Of a stretch of 33,808 nucleotides of DNA, positions 24,542-31,754 are shown piece after piece. How positions within the stretch are numbered: the first letter of the stretch is position 1; each line of letters starts with the position of its first letter. A model generated the notes under the pieces. The model worked only from the letters and a program-made list of their open reading frames with translations, was not told the origin of the DNA and did no database searches. A program made the position numbers and the translations under genes. Origin of the DNA: Acidobacteriaceae bacterium (GTDB taxonomy: Bacteria > Acidobacteriota > Terriglobia > Terriglobales > Acidobacteriaceae); NCBI GenBank assembly GCA_003132445.1, contig PKXU01000152.1, positions 123,678 to 157,485 on the forward strand, given 5' to 3'.

Positions 24542-24792
24542 TTGCTCTTTCCGAAGCCTTCGAGGTGGCGGCGGTTTGTGCTGAGATCTTTCGGTGCGCG
24601 TTTCACACTACCGATTAATCCGGCCTCCTCTGCCAGTTCATAAGCGGAGGAAGTACCGCTCCCGCCACCAAGGTAGGTCTCCAGTGCAACACGCACTACG
24701 TCGGAAGAAGTTTGTCCCCGAGCGCGGGTACGGCTTCGCAGAAGAGATCCCAGAGCCTTCGGGACGCGGATTGTGATGCGCTCGGACGCCAT
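24538..24792 (-). CDS. Ribbon-helix-helix antitoxin of the VapBC-type pair
   Basis: It has 84 residues. The N-terminal RHH fold (ERITIRVPKALGSLLRSRTRARGQTSSDVVRVALETYL, residues 4-41) would bind the operator as a dimer. The C-terminal tail (GLIGSVKRAPKDLSTNRRHLEGFG) would wrap the toxin. ATG at 24792 has no ribosome binding site and lies a few bases after the predicted transcription start, so the message may be leaderless. The promoter holds two TGTCAGACA boxes, the likely autoregulatory operator. Confidence 0.9.
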   Translation of the reverse strand: MASERITIRVPKALGSLLRSRTRARGQTSSDVVRVALETYLGGGSGTSSAYELAEEAGLIGSVKRAPKDLSTNRRHLEGFGKSK

Positions 24793-24794
24793 AG

Positions 24795-24825
24795 TGTCAG
24801 ACAGTATACCATAAAATGTCAGACA
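24795..24825 (-). promoter_or_regulatory. Toxin-antitoxin promoter with two palindromic operator boxes
   Basis: Two identical 9-bp palindromes, TGTCAGACA, lie at 24795-24803 and 24817-24825, centres 22 bp apart (two helical turns). A good -10 box, TATACT on the minus strand (24803-24808), sits between them, sharing one base with the first box. The start of transcription would fall near 24796, about four bases before the antitoxin ATG. The -35 is poor, as expected if control is by repression. Confidence 0.7.
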
Positions 24826-24831
24826 TAAGCT

Positions 24832-24872
24832 CTCCCGAGGCCGGAAGCCCGAAGCCGAAAACCCGAGGCCAG
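24832..24872. repeat. Single arm of GGAAGCCCGAAGCC-type words
   Basis: GGCCGGAAGCCCGAAGCC and CCCGAGGCC repeat in the 41 bases between the toxin-antitoxin promoter and the end of the DUF4097 gene. The word resembles that of the element at 12068, but no second arm is seen, so it may be a decayed or half copy. Confidence 0.45.
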
Positions 24873-24874
24873 AT

Positions 24875-25690
24875 CTAGCTCTTCCGCAGATGAATCGAAC
24901 CGTCGCCCGTGCGAATGGTCAGCGAACTGCCGCCGCCATTCAATTTGCCGTGGATTTCGTTTTTTCGAATCTGGCCTTCGGTCACGATCGGCATGTCCAG
25001 GTCGATGTGCCCGTCGCTGGTATGCAGATCCACATCGGCCGCCAGGTTGCTCGGTACTTCTAGAGAAACACTGCCATCGCCGGTCTCCAGCCGCCAGCCC
25101 GCAGCCAGCGAGGATCCACCGGCAGCGCGCACGTCCATGTGCCCGTCTCCGGTCTTCAGTTCGAGCTCATCAAAGCGTCCTTGCGCGGTGATGTGCCCGT
25201 CTCCGGTTGAGGCGTGCAGCTTTCCATCCACCGATTCCACGTTCTCCGATCCATCGCCCGTGTGCAGATCCATCTCCCCTTTCAATCCGGCAACGTCGAT
25301 CTTCCCATCTCCCGTCCGCAAATTGATGCGGCCTTCGCGTGGCATCTGGACAATGATATCCACTCGATGATTGCCCCATTCGACATTGAAGCCATGGTGC
25401 GGAAAGTGAACGTCGATTTCGACCGAGTTCCCGCTCTGGTGCTCTTCCACGCGAATACCGGCCTCCCCGATCTTGTAGTGGGTGGTGATGACTTTAGCTT
25501 CAATCGTATTTTGATCCCAAGTCGTCAAGCGGATATTCGCGTCGGACGTGTCGATGCGCAGCTCGGGCTTGCCACTGAGAGTGTAGGTCTTCGTCCATTC
25601 GTCGCCAAGAGCGGGTGCTGATGAAAGCACGGCAACGGCACTGGCTGCTAACAGTAAAAGCGCTCGGCTCTTCAGCCGTGAAAGTTTCAT
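24875..25690 (-). CDS. Exported DUF4097-type beta-repeat protein
   Basis: It is a predicted periplasmic or surface beta-helix-like protein of unknown ligand, 271 residues, with a signal peptide (LKSRALLLLAASAVAVLSSAPALG). From about residue 120 on it has seven turns with the mark TGDG or TSDG, each followed by alternating hydrophobic residues: RTGDGKIDV, HTGDGSENV, STGDGHITA, KTGDGHMDV, ETGDGSVSL, HTSDGHIDL, RTGDGSIHL. ATG at 25690 has GAGGA 4 bases upstream. It lies downstream of the winged-helix regulator on the same strand (130-base gap), which may control it. Confidence 0.87.
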   Translation of the reverse strand: MKLSRLKSRALLLLAASAVAVLSSAPALGDEWTKTYTLSGKPELRIDTSDANIRLTTWDQNTIEAKVITTHYKIGEAGIRVEEHQSGNSVEIDVHFPHHGFNVEWGNHRVDIIVQMPREGRINLRTGDGKIDVAGLKGEMDLHTGDGSENVESVDGKLHASTGDGHITAQGRFDELELKTGDGHMDVRAAGGSSLAAGWRLETGDGSVSLEVPSNLAADVDLHTSDGHIDLDMPIVTEGQIRKNEIHGKLNGGGSSLTIRTGDGSIHLRKS

Positions 25691-25819
25691 AGTTCCTCGT
25701 TTCTCTGCGGGCACACCTCGCCCGGCTTGTTAGACGTGCTTACGGGCGAACGGTGAGGATAGTTCCATCAAAATATCGACCTGCCTCTACTACGATTGTG
25801 TCTTGGTTGCTTCTGCAGT

Positions 25820-26698
25820 TTAAAGATACGCCATGCGAATCAGGGTTCGCTCCGAAAACGGAACGTACAGAAGCGCCGCGCATACCGCGAAAGCCGCCCC
25901 CAACCCAATCTCTTGGATCAGCAGAAACGGAGCTGCCGCCCACAATTGGTCCAGCGCCAAAACGAAAGGAAAGATTTGCCGGAATGTCTCGCCCAGGCGG
26001 CGATAGTCGAATCCCACCGCCGACATTAGATAAAAGCGCAATGGAATGCCGACGCCGGCAGTCACCAGCACAGTTCCCGCGAGAAAAGTAGCGGCGCGCA
26101 CGCTGAGAAACGAATCCGCCACCGCCTGCACCTCATGCAGGCGAAACAGAGCCGTCAGATAGAAAATCAGATACATCAGTTGGATCAATGCGAAGAGCCC
26201 GCGAGTGAATGCTCGCCGAGGAATGGGAACTTGCAGGTCGGGGTGAACCTGCAACACACTGGCGTCGGCAGAATGGTTTGAACTCGTGGTCGAGGCTTCT
26301 CCTTGTACGGGCATCGCGCTGCCGTTCGTTTGCGCAGATTCCACCACGTCAGTCTGGACCGGGCTCTGTAATGGAGCGATGAAGCGATATCCTCGCCGGG
26401 CCACCGTTTCCACATACCGCGGACTGGAAGCCGAATCTCCCAGTGCCTCGCGCACTTTATTGATGGCGGTGTTCAGGCTGTGGTCGAAGTCGACAAATGT
26501 GTCGGCCGTCCAAAGCTTCTGCTGCAACTCCTCTCGCGTCACCACCTCGCCCGCGCGCTCCAGCAAAAGCGCCAGCACTTGAAACGGTTGTTCCTGCAGA
26601 CGCAACTTGACGCCGCTCTTGCGCAGTTCGCCCGCGCTGAGATCAAGCTCAAACACTCCAAAGCGTGCGATTCTCGCATTGTTTCGCGGCAAAGGCAT
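25820..26698 (-). CDS. Winged-helix (OmpR/CadC-type) regulator with C-terminal membrane domain
   Basis: It is a one-component transcription regulator, probably anchored in the membrane. It has 292 residues. The DNA-binding winged helix (residues about 10-105) shows FGVFELDLSAGELRKSG, LQEQPFQVLALLLERAGEVVTREEL, VDFDHSLNTAINKVREALGD and VETVARRGYRFIAP. A linker follows, then about four membrane helices (ALIQLMYLIFYLTALF, AATFLAGTVLVTAGVGIP, FPFVLALDQLWAAAPFLLI, GAAFAVCAALLYVPF). There is no TPR or WD40 sensor domain, unlike many acidobacterial relatives. It is divergent from a small membrane protein and miaA. Confidence 0.9.
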   Translation of the reverse strand: MPLPRNNARIARFGVFELDLSAGELRKSGVKLRLQEQPFQVLALLLERAGEVVTREELQQKLWTADTFVDFDHSLNTAINKVREALGDSASSPRYVETVARRGYRFIAPLQSPVQTDVVESAQTNGSAMPVQGEASTTSSNHSADASVLQVHPDLQVPIPRRAFTRGLFALIQLMYLIFYLTALFRLHEVQAVADSFLSVRAATFLAGTVLVTAGVGIPLRFYLMSAVGFDYRRLGETFRQIFPFVLALDQLWAAAPFLLIQEIGLGAAFAVCAALLYVPFSERTLIRMAYL

Positions 26699-26800
26699 GG
26701 ACGACGCCGTAGTGTAGCACCATACGCAGGGTCAAGCAGGCGCGGCGCAGCGACCAGGCCCGTACAAGCTGTTCTTCACTCAGAGCGCTACAATATCCGC

Positions 26801-26956
26801 GTGCCCTCGCCCGAGTCACAGACCGAATCTGAGTTGAAGCATCGTCGGCATGCGGTTTACGCGTCGGAGGCGACTGGCCTGCTGCTAATCGCACTTGTGT
26901 TGCTGATCCTCATCCTGGTTCGCTACGGGCACGACATCCACTGGAGCCTGCGCTGA
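26801..26956 (+). CDS. 51-residue single-pass membrane protein upstream of miaA
   Basis: It starts at GTG 26801 with a charged N-terminus (ESELKHRRHAVYASEA), then one membrane helix (TGLLLIALVLLILILV) and the short tail RYGHDIHWSLR. It ends 2 bases before the TTG start of miaA, so the two are likely coupled. No ribosome binding site is seen; a -10-like TACAAT at 26789-26794 would place transcription start at the GTG, so it may be leaderless. Function unknown. Confidence 0.65.
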   Translation: MPSPESQTESELKHRRHAVYASEATGLLLIALVLLILILVRYGHDIHWSLR

Positions 26957-26958
26957 AC

Positions 26959-27915
26959 TTGGATCCAGAGCGCCGCGAGCTATCCCCGAACGAACCTCTG
27001 CTGTTGGTGATTCTAGGGCCGACCGCCAGCGGGAAAACCGCGCTATCGCTGGCGCTCGCGCAGAAATTCGGCGGTGAGATCGTCAATTGCGACTCGCTCG
27101 CCATGGTGCGTGAGTTCGATGTCGGTACGGCAAAGCCGAGTGCTGCCGAGCGCGGGCTTGTTCCGCACCACCTGTTGAATGTCGTCGAACCAACCCAGTA
27201 CGTGACTGCCGGCGAATATGCCCGCCTGGCGCGCGAAGTGCTCAAAGAAATCAACCTTCGCGGGCGTCTGCCTATTATTGTCGGCGGCACCGGATTGTAC
27301 TTGCGGGCTCTGCTGGAGGGTTTGTTTTCCGGCCCGCAGCGCTCCGAAGATTTCCGCCAACGCTTGCGTGAGAGTGCCGCGAAACGCGGTGCAGATCATC
27401 TGCACCAAATGCTGCGGCGTCTCGACTCGGCGGCCGCGGAAAAAGTTCATGGCAACGATACCCCGAAACTGATTCGCGCGATCGAAGTGCGCCTGGCCTC
27501 GCGACAAAAAATATCTGAACTCTGGCAGATGGGGCGCGATCCCTTGCGCGGCTTCCGCATTCTTCGCCTCGGCCTCGATCCCGATCGCGCTGCACTCTAC
27601 GAAAGAATCAACCAGCGCGCCCAGCGAATCTTCGAAATCGGATTAGTAGAAGAGACTCATCAACTGCTTCAGAAATACGGAGCCGAAGCTCGGCCACTCG
27701 CGTCGCTCGGATACAAACAGGCAGTTCAATTTCTGCATGGGGAAATAACGAGGGAGCAAGCCATTCAAGCCGCTCAGCAGGCCCATCGCAACTATGCCAA
27801 GCGCCAGATGACCTGGTTCCGTCGCGAACCCGCGGTGCAATGGCTAAGAGGTTTCGGCGACGATCCGCAAATTCACGAGGAAGCTCTGAGATTGGTCGCG
27901 GCCGCTAATCGTTAG
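26959..27915 (+). CDS. miaA: tRNA dimethylallyltransferase
   Basis: It transfers a dimethylallyl group to N6 of A37 in tRNAs reading codons that start with U. The 318 residues match the family. The P-loop GPTASGKTALS is near residue 20, the substrate loop DSLAMVREFDVGTAKPS near 50, VGGTGLYLRALLEGLF near 112, and YAKRQMTWFRRE (tRNA-binding, C-terminal) near 276. The start is TTG at 26959, directly after the TGA of the 51-residue membrane gene; GGAG lies 12 bases upstream. Its location without hfq is unremarkable for this phylum. Confidence 0.95.
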   Translation: MDPERRELSPNEPLLLVILGPTASGKTALSLALAQKFGGEIVNCDSLAMVREFDVGTAKPSAAERGLVPHHLLNVVEPTQYVTAGEYARLAREVLKEINLRGRLPIIVGGTGLYLRALLEGLFSGPQRSEDFRQRLRESAAKRGADHLHQMLRRLDSAAAEKVHGNDTPKLIRAIEVRLASRQKISELWQMGRDPLRGFRILRLGLDPDRAALYERINQRAQRIFEIGLVEETHQLLQKYGAEARPLASLGYKQAVQFLHGEITREQAIQAAQQAHRNYAKRQMTWFRREPAVQWLRGFGDDPQIHEEALRLVAAANR

Positions 27916-27988
27916 GATGTCAGACGAGATTGTGTCCAGCCCTGGCGGTCAAACTGTGGATAAAGTGATGGACGAACTCTGGCGAACT

Positions 27989-29089
27989 CTATTGAAGCTC
28001 ACCTTTGTCTGGGTTGTAATAAAAGCGGAAGCGAAGCGCGAGAAAAGGTCCCGTGAATTCGCTGGGCAGCGGCGGGAAAGGATTGGAAGCCGTGATGCTG
28101 CCCCACGCCGGTCGATCCAGGGCAACGTCACCCGAGCTTGCGATCAAGCGCATGTCTGCAACTTTACCGTCTCTGGTAATGGCAAACTCAATCGCGAGCT
28201 TCCCTTTTTTCATCTCCGCAGATTCCGGAATCAGGTGGTACCAGTTTTCCCGAACGTCCTGCAGAATGCGTTGCAGGTACGGACCAAAATCCACCCCCTG
28301 CGTGTCGCTGAGAATATCGAGTGCGCCCAGCTGGCGGCCGTGCGCTCCAGTCCCCAGGCCGAAATCGCCTTCCTGCCCAGCCCCGCCCGCACGGTTCGCC
28401 GCCGCTCCTTGCGCGGCCTGCTGAATCGCCTGCCCCGGCGTCATTCCCTCAGCGTACTTGCTGAATGAATTTGTCGGGCGAGCGGGCATCTGCAACTGCG
28501 CCTGCTGATCGCTTTGAAACTGCGGACGCGGCTGCGGCTGGCCCTGTTGCGGCTGCGCAGACGGCGGCTGCGGCTGGGACGCGGATGGCGCTGGTTGCGA
28601 CGCGCGCGGAGCCGTCATTCCAGGTGCTCCCGGCGGAGGCGACGGCAAAGTTTTCCGTAGTTCCTTGGGATCCAGTTCGGGATGGCGCGACATCGCGATG
28701 CGATCTTTATCCGAAGCGATGTTCGTGTTCGGTCGACGCGTGGGTTTCTGCAGATCCGGGGGCAGAGCCAGGAACGTGACGTTCTTGTCTTTGCTCGCAT
28801 CCATGGGTACAACCACCACGGTGTGCCATCCCAGCGTCTTCTCAATCAGGTTAAAATTCCACAGCACAATGGCCAACACCAGGTGCACGATGATCGAGAT
28901 CCAGATCGCTTCGCGCCAGCGGGAGCGCTCCAGGTCGTCCTGCAACTGAATAAGCAGGTGGGGTACATGGGCGTCGAGATCGCGATATGCGGTTTCCCAG
29001 TCCTGCTGATCGTAAAGGCCAAGCTGTTCCGGTTGCGGCTTTTCGGGTGGGGCGACCGGGTCCTGGAATGGAATTTGCGTGATCGGCAT
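27989..29089 (-). CDS. TonB-domain family protein (energy transducer-like)
   Basis: It has 366 residues. A cytoplasmic N-terminal part (about 1-60) precedes one membrane helix (EAIWISIIVHLVLAIVLWNF, near 60-80). A long Pro/Gln/Ser-rich periplasmic stretch follows (about 145-205), then a Gly/Ala-rich segment and a C-terminal TonB-like domain (YLQRILQDVRENWYHLIPES and GKLAIEFAITRDGKVADMRLIASSGDVALDRPA, about 265-350). ATG at 29089. Without exbB/exbD next to it, its partner is unknown; it could serve TonB-dependent transport or act as an envelope protein with a TonB fold. Confidence 0.9.
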   Translation of the reverse strand: MPITQIPFQDPVAPPEKPQPEQLGLYDQQDWETAYRDLDAHVPHLLIQLQDDLERSRWREAIWISIIVHLVLAIVLWNFNLIEKTLGWHTVVVVPMDASKDKNVTFLALPPDLQKPTRRPNTNIASDKDRIAMSRHPELDPKELRKTLPSPPPGAPGMTAPRASQPAPSASQPQPPSAQPQQGQPQPRPQFQSDQQAQLQMPARPTNSFSKYAEGMTPGQAIQQAAQGAAANRAGGAGQEGDFGLGTGAHGRQLGALDILSDTQGVDFGPYLQRILQDVRENWYHLIPESAEMKKGKLAIEFAITRDGKVADMRLIASSGDVALDRPAWGSITASNPFPPLPSEFTGPFLALRFRFYYNPDKGELQ

Positions 29090-29497
29090 GCGCTGGGCTT
29101 TAGCTGAGCTTAACTGTAAAAGCTAAGCGGTGAACGCTTAGCTGTATCCGCCAGTCGTTAGACACCGAATACACTCGCGGCGTTGCATCCTGGCCTTCTA
29201 GGAAGTCGTACATGCGCGCGCGATGCTCTACAAGTAAGTTCCCTCTATTTTCGCATCTTTCGTGGGATTATGCTCTCCCACCAAATGGGCCACGACTTCG
29301 GTGTGTAAACATATGTAAAACAAGAGTGTTGGATCAGATTCGGAGTATCAGATCAGATCAGCGCTTTTAAGTTTACAAACGAATGCGTCACGCCGAAGCC
29401 GCGCTTTTTCCAGCGGGGCGAGGGATCTCCCGTGGAAAGCGCTTCGGGTGCAAGCAAGATCCGCCTGAACCAGATTCGGTTTCGAGACGACGGGCGA
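29090..29497. other. Gene-poor spacer with short hairpins and repeats
   Basis: This 408-base stretch lies between the TonB-family gene and the oxidoreductase gene (both minus). It has a stem AGCTAAGCG/CGCTTAGCT (about 29120-29142), direct words TCAGATCAGATCAG near 29358-29370, and a longer stem-loop at 29401-29442. A minus-strand frame at about 29104-29265 reads up to 54 residues, with an internal ATG near 29211 but no ribosome binding site. No convincing gene or RNA was recognised. Confidence 0.6.
29401..29442 (-). terminator. Stem-loop downstream of the Gfo/Idh/MocA oxidoreductase gene
   Basis: GCGCTTTTTCCA at 29401-29412 pairs with TGGAAAGCGC at 29433-29442, and the inner part folds again through GGGATCTCCC. 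It lies about 55 bases beyond the oxidoreductase stop on the minus strand. No T-run follows, so a structural or RNA-stability role is also possible. Confidence 0.4.
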
Positions 29498-30490
29498 TCA
29501 GCGTCGGTGGGCTATCCCCGCAAGCCCCACTCTCTTGCCATGGTCGCGAATCGCTGCAACAATTTCCAGCGCCAGCGCCAGAGCGCGACGGCCATCTTCG
29601 AGAGGAACCTCGGGCGCCGATCGCTCTCGAACCGAGCGAAGAAACGATTTTAGCTCCGCGTGCAACGGTTCTTCCGAAGCCACTGGAGGCTTCGTAACCC
29701 CAATCTGAGGATTCACCGAAGGCATTCCCGCCATGTCTGCCGAAGATGTTCCGTCCTGCCCGACGGTGAAAACCAGAACCTCCTGGCGTCCGTAGTCGAG
29801 CGAAACATATTGCCTCGGCTGAAAGAAGCGCAGCTTGCGTACTCGCTCGGTCGAAACCCGGCTGGCCGTGAAGTTCGCCACACAACCCGATTCCAGCTCC
29901 AGGCGCACGTTCGCAATGTCCACTTTCCCGGACAAAATCGGCAGACCCACTGCGCGTACTTCTTTCACCGGTGATCCGGCGAAAGCCAGCACAATGTCGA
30001 GATCGTGAATCATTAGATCGAGAACGACGTCCACATCCAGCGAACGCGGAGTAAAGACGCTGAGCCTGTGCACCTCGAAAAACATGGGATGAGTCAGTAA
30101 AGGAAGGGTGGCACGCACCGCAGGATTGAAGCGCTCGAGATGACCAACCTGCGCGACTCGCTCGTGTGCCGTCGCCAGCGCAACTAACTCTTCCGCTTCG
30201 GCCAGCGTTGCCGCCAGCGGTTTTTCGATCAACACGTCCACGCCAGCCTGCATCAGCTCGCTCGCCACGGCTAGGTGATGCAGCGTAGGAACGGCAACGG
30301 ACGCGGCTTTCAGCCCGGGATGCTTGGCCAGCATTTGGCCGACCGACGCGAAAGCCTCGCAGGCAAATTCGCGCGCCACTGTTTCGGCTCGGTTGCTGTC
30401 GGCGTCGACCACCGCGAGCAGTCGCACCGGTTCCCCTTGCTGCTCGAGTTCTTTGTAAACTCGTGCATGATTGCGCCCAAAGACGCCCAC
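29498..30490 (-). CDS. Gfo/Idh/MocA family NAD(P)-dependent oxidoreductase
   Basis: It oxidises a sugar or nucleotide-sugar substrate. The nucleotide-binding motif continues upstream of the only common start (GTG at 30490): the in-frame bases back to ATT at 30511 read ISVAVVGVGVFGRNHARVY, the missing first strand. So the true start is probably CTG at 30529, ATT at 30511, or the frame is broken by an assembly error. Family marks are VLIEKPLAATLAEAEELV, QVGHLERFNPAVRA and VLDLMIHDLDIVLAFAG. Those last two, together with lpxI nearby, recall GnnA-type UDP-GlcNAc 3-dehydrogenases of lipid A modification, but no GnnB is adjacent, so the substrate is inference. Confidence 0.88.
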   Translation of the reverse strand: MGVFGRNHARVYKELEQQGEPVRLLAVVDADSNRAETVAREFACEAFASVGQMLAKHPGLKAASVAVPTLHHLAVASELMQAGVDVLIEKPLAATLAEAEELVALATAHERVAQVGHLERFNPAVRATLPLLTHPMFFEVHRLSVFTPRSLDVDVVLDLMIHDLDIVLAFAGSPVKEVRAVGLPILSGKVDIANVRLELESGCVANFTASRVSTERVRKLRFFQPRQYVSLDYGRQEVLVFTVGQDGTSSADMAGMPSVNPQIGVTKPPVASEEPLHAELKSFLRSVRERSAPEVPLEDGRRALALALEIVAAIRDHGKRVGLAGIAHRR

Positions 30491-30662
30491 GCCAACGACA
30501 GCGACAGAAATCGAATTTTGCGAGGGCAGGAAAGATTCTCGATGGCCAGTTGCCGAAAGAAATTGTAAACGTAAACCGGCGAAAGAGCATCTGGATTAGC
30601 GCCGCTGGCGAGGGCTTCCCGCATAATGGAAAAACCAATCGCAGAAAGGATTGAATCGCCCT

Positions 30663-30992
30663 ATGAGGACGATCGCGCTGCTGACCATCTCCAACATCTT
30701 CATGACCTTCGCCTGGTATGGACATCTGAAGTATCGCTCCGTGCCGCTCTACAAAGTAATCCTGGTGAGCTGGCTGATTGCCTTCTTCGAATACTGCTTC
30801 CAGGTTCCGGCAAACCGCATCGGCTCCTACGAATTCACTGCCGCTCAACTTAAGACCATCCAGGAAGTGATCACTCTGACCGTCTTCGCCGCGTTTTCTG
30901 TGCTCTATCTGAAGCAGCCGCTGCGTTGGAATTACCTTGCAGGCTTCGCATTAATTGTTGCAGCCGTGGCCGTGATCTTCAAAAAATGGTGA
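30663..30992 (+). CDS. DUF486 family small membrane protein
   Basis: It has 109 residues with four membrane helices, the DMT-superfamily small type: IALLTISNIFMTFAWYGHL, VILVSWLIAFFEYCFQVPANR, TIQEVITLTVFAAFSVLYL and LAGFALIVAAVAVIF. FAWYGHLK and QVPANRIG are typical of DUF486. ATG at 30663 has AAAGGA 12 bases upstream; an in-frame TTG at 30651 adds four residues. It is divergent from the oxidoreductase gene. The transported substrate, if any, is unknown. Confidence 0.88.
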   Translation: MRTIALLTISNIFMTFAWYGHLKYRSVPLYKVILVSWLIAFFEYCFQVPANRIGSYEFTAAQLKTIQEVITLTVFAAFSVLYLKQPLRWNYLAGFALIVAAVAVIFKKW

Positions 30993-31006
30993 CGCCCGAA
31001 ATTTTA

Positions 31007-31061
31007 TGTGGCGCAGATTTATGCAGCGCGGGCGCCCCGCACGCGATCGCTGCTGGCAGCG
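31007..31061. repeat. GC-rich intergenic repeat with small hairpins
   Basis: TGTGGCGC (31007-31014) and GCGCGGGCGCCCCGC (31026-31040) occur here. The same two words, joined without the 15 bases between, appear on the minus strand inside the hyuB-like gene near 7570-7594. A perfect 6-bp stem, CGCTGC/GCAGCG, follows at 31048-31061. Confidence 0.4.
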
Positions 31062-31130
31062 CACGGCCTAAAGAAAACCTGCGCAGATCTTGGTTCCGCA
31101 TCAATTACGGCTTTCGCGAAGTCTGGCTTT

Positions 31131-31260
31131 GGATCAGGCCGCTTTCTATCGGGCGCTCCGTATCACGCGTTTTGTATCAGGCCGCTGTGTATCGGGCGCT
31201 TTGTATCAGGGCACGGCTTCAGCCGTGCCGTCAGCGGCAATTAAATGCGGGCTTTAGCCC
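31131..31260. repeat. Tandem TATCAGGCCGCT words followed by two perfect hairpins
   Basis: About six degenerate 14-15-bp units run from 31131 to 31214 (TATCAGGCCGCT, TATCGGGCGCT and variants); the larger pair repeats with a 43-bp period. Two hairpins follow: GCACGGCT-TC-AGCCGTGC at 31211-31228 and GGGCTTTAGCCC at 31249-31260. The second holds the stop codon of the minus-strand DinB-fold gene. Confidence 0.8.
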
Positions 31261-31745
31261 CTGAGGGTCGCCTTCTTCAGAATCGCAATCTGCCCAGCGT
31301 GATAAAGCTCGTGCTGCGCAACCCCATGCAACAGATGATAGAAGTCGTACCGTTTTCCTGGAACCCGCTCACTGAGGCGAGAGTCGGGAAGTGAAGCGAC
31401 AATTTTCACCAGGGTCTCGTGTATACGTTTTGTCTGAGCAATTGTCTTCCGCCACGCCGCCTCGCTCGCCTTGGACACTAACGGAAAATTCGCCAGCCCG
31501 GTCGGCTGACATTTTTCCCCGCCCAGCCTGCGCGTCGCCGCCGCGTCCCACACGGCAATGTGCAGAACAAGCTCCCAAATGCTATGAGCTTCAGGAAGTG
31601 GCTTGGCAGCGGCCATAGCGGCGTCGACATCCGCCAGCAATTCGAGCAGCGCGGGCCCATGCCAGGCGCTGCCATCGAAGGCCCGCCGAAGCTGATCGGC
31701 AATGCGAGCGGCTTCGGATCCGGTTTGCGCAGTTCGCGATTTCAT
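31254..31745 (-). CDS. DinB-fold protein
   Basis: It has 163 residues. The DinB-like bundle shows its metal-binding His in SIWELVLHIAVWDAAATRR (near residue 63) and in HLLHGVAQHELYHAGQIAIL (near 138-150). ATG at 31745 lies 9 bases after the lpxI stop, so it is probably co-transcribed with lpxI. Its last codons (ATLRG, TAA) come from the intergenic GGGGCTAAAGCCC hairpin, suggesting the C-terminus was altered by the repeat. Such proteins often act as thiol-dependent metalloenzymes; the substrate is unknown. Confidence 0.87.
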   Translation of the reverse strand: MKSRTAQTGSEAARIADQLRRAFDGSAWHGPALLELLADVDAAMAAAKPLPEAHSIWELVLHIAVWDAAATRRLGGEKCQPTGLANFPLVSKASEAAWRKTIAQTKRIHETLVKIVASLPDSRLSERVPGKRYDFYHLLHGVAQHELYHAGQIAILKKATLRG

Positions 31746-31754
31746 TCGACAAAC

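Noticed and set aside
29104-29265. Minus-strand frame of up to 54 codons before the TonB-family gene, with ATG near 29211
   Set aside because: There is no ribosome binding site and it overlaps a hairpin repeat. The residues look moderately protein-like, but there is no family match I can name.
29388-30848. Minus-strand open frame of 486 codons
   Set aside because: It overlaps the Gfo/Idh/MocA gene in another frame and continues opposite the DUF486 gene. Composition is Arg/Ser/Gly-rich, typical of a GC-rich shadow frame.
31131-31214. Regularly spaced TATCAGG units considered as a CRISPR array
   Set aside because: Units are only 14-15 bp, degenerate and without unique spacers; no cas genes are near.
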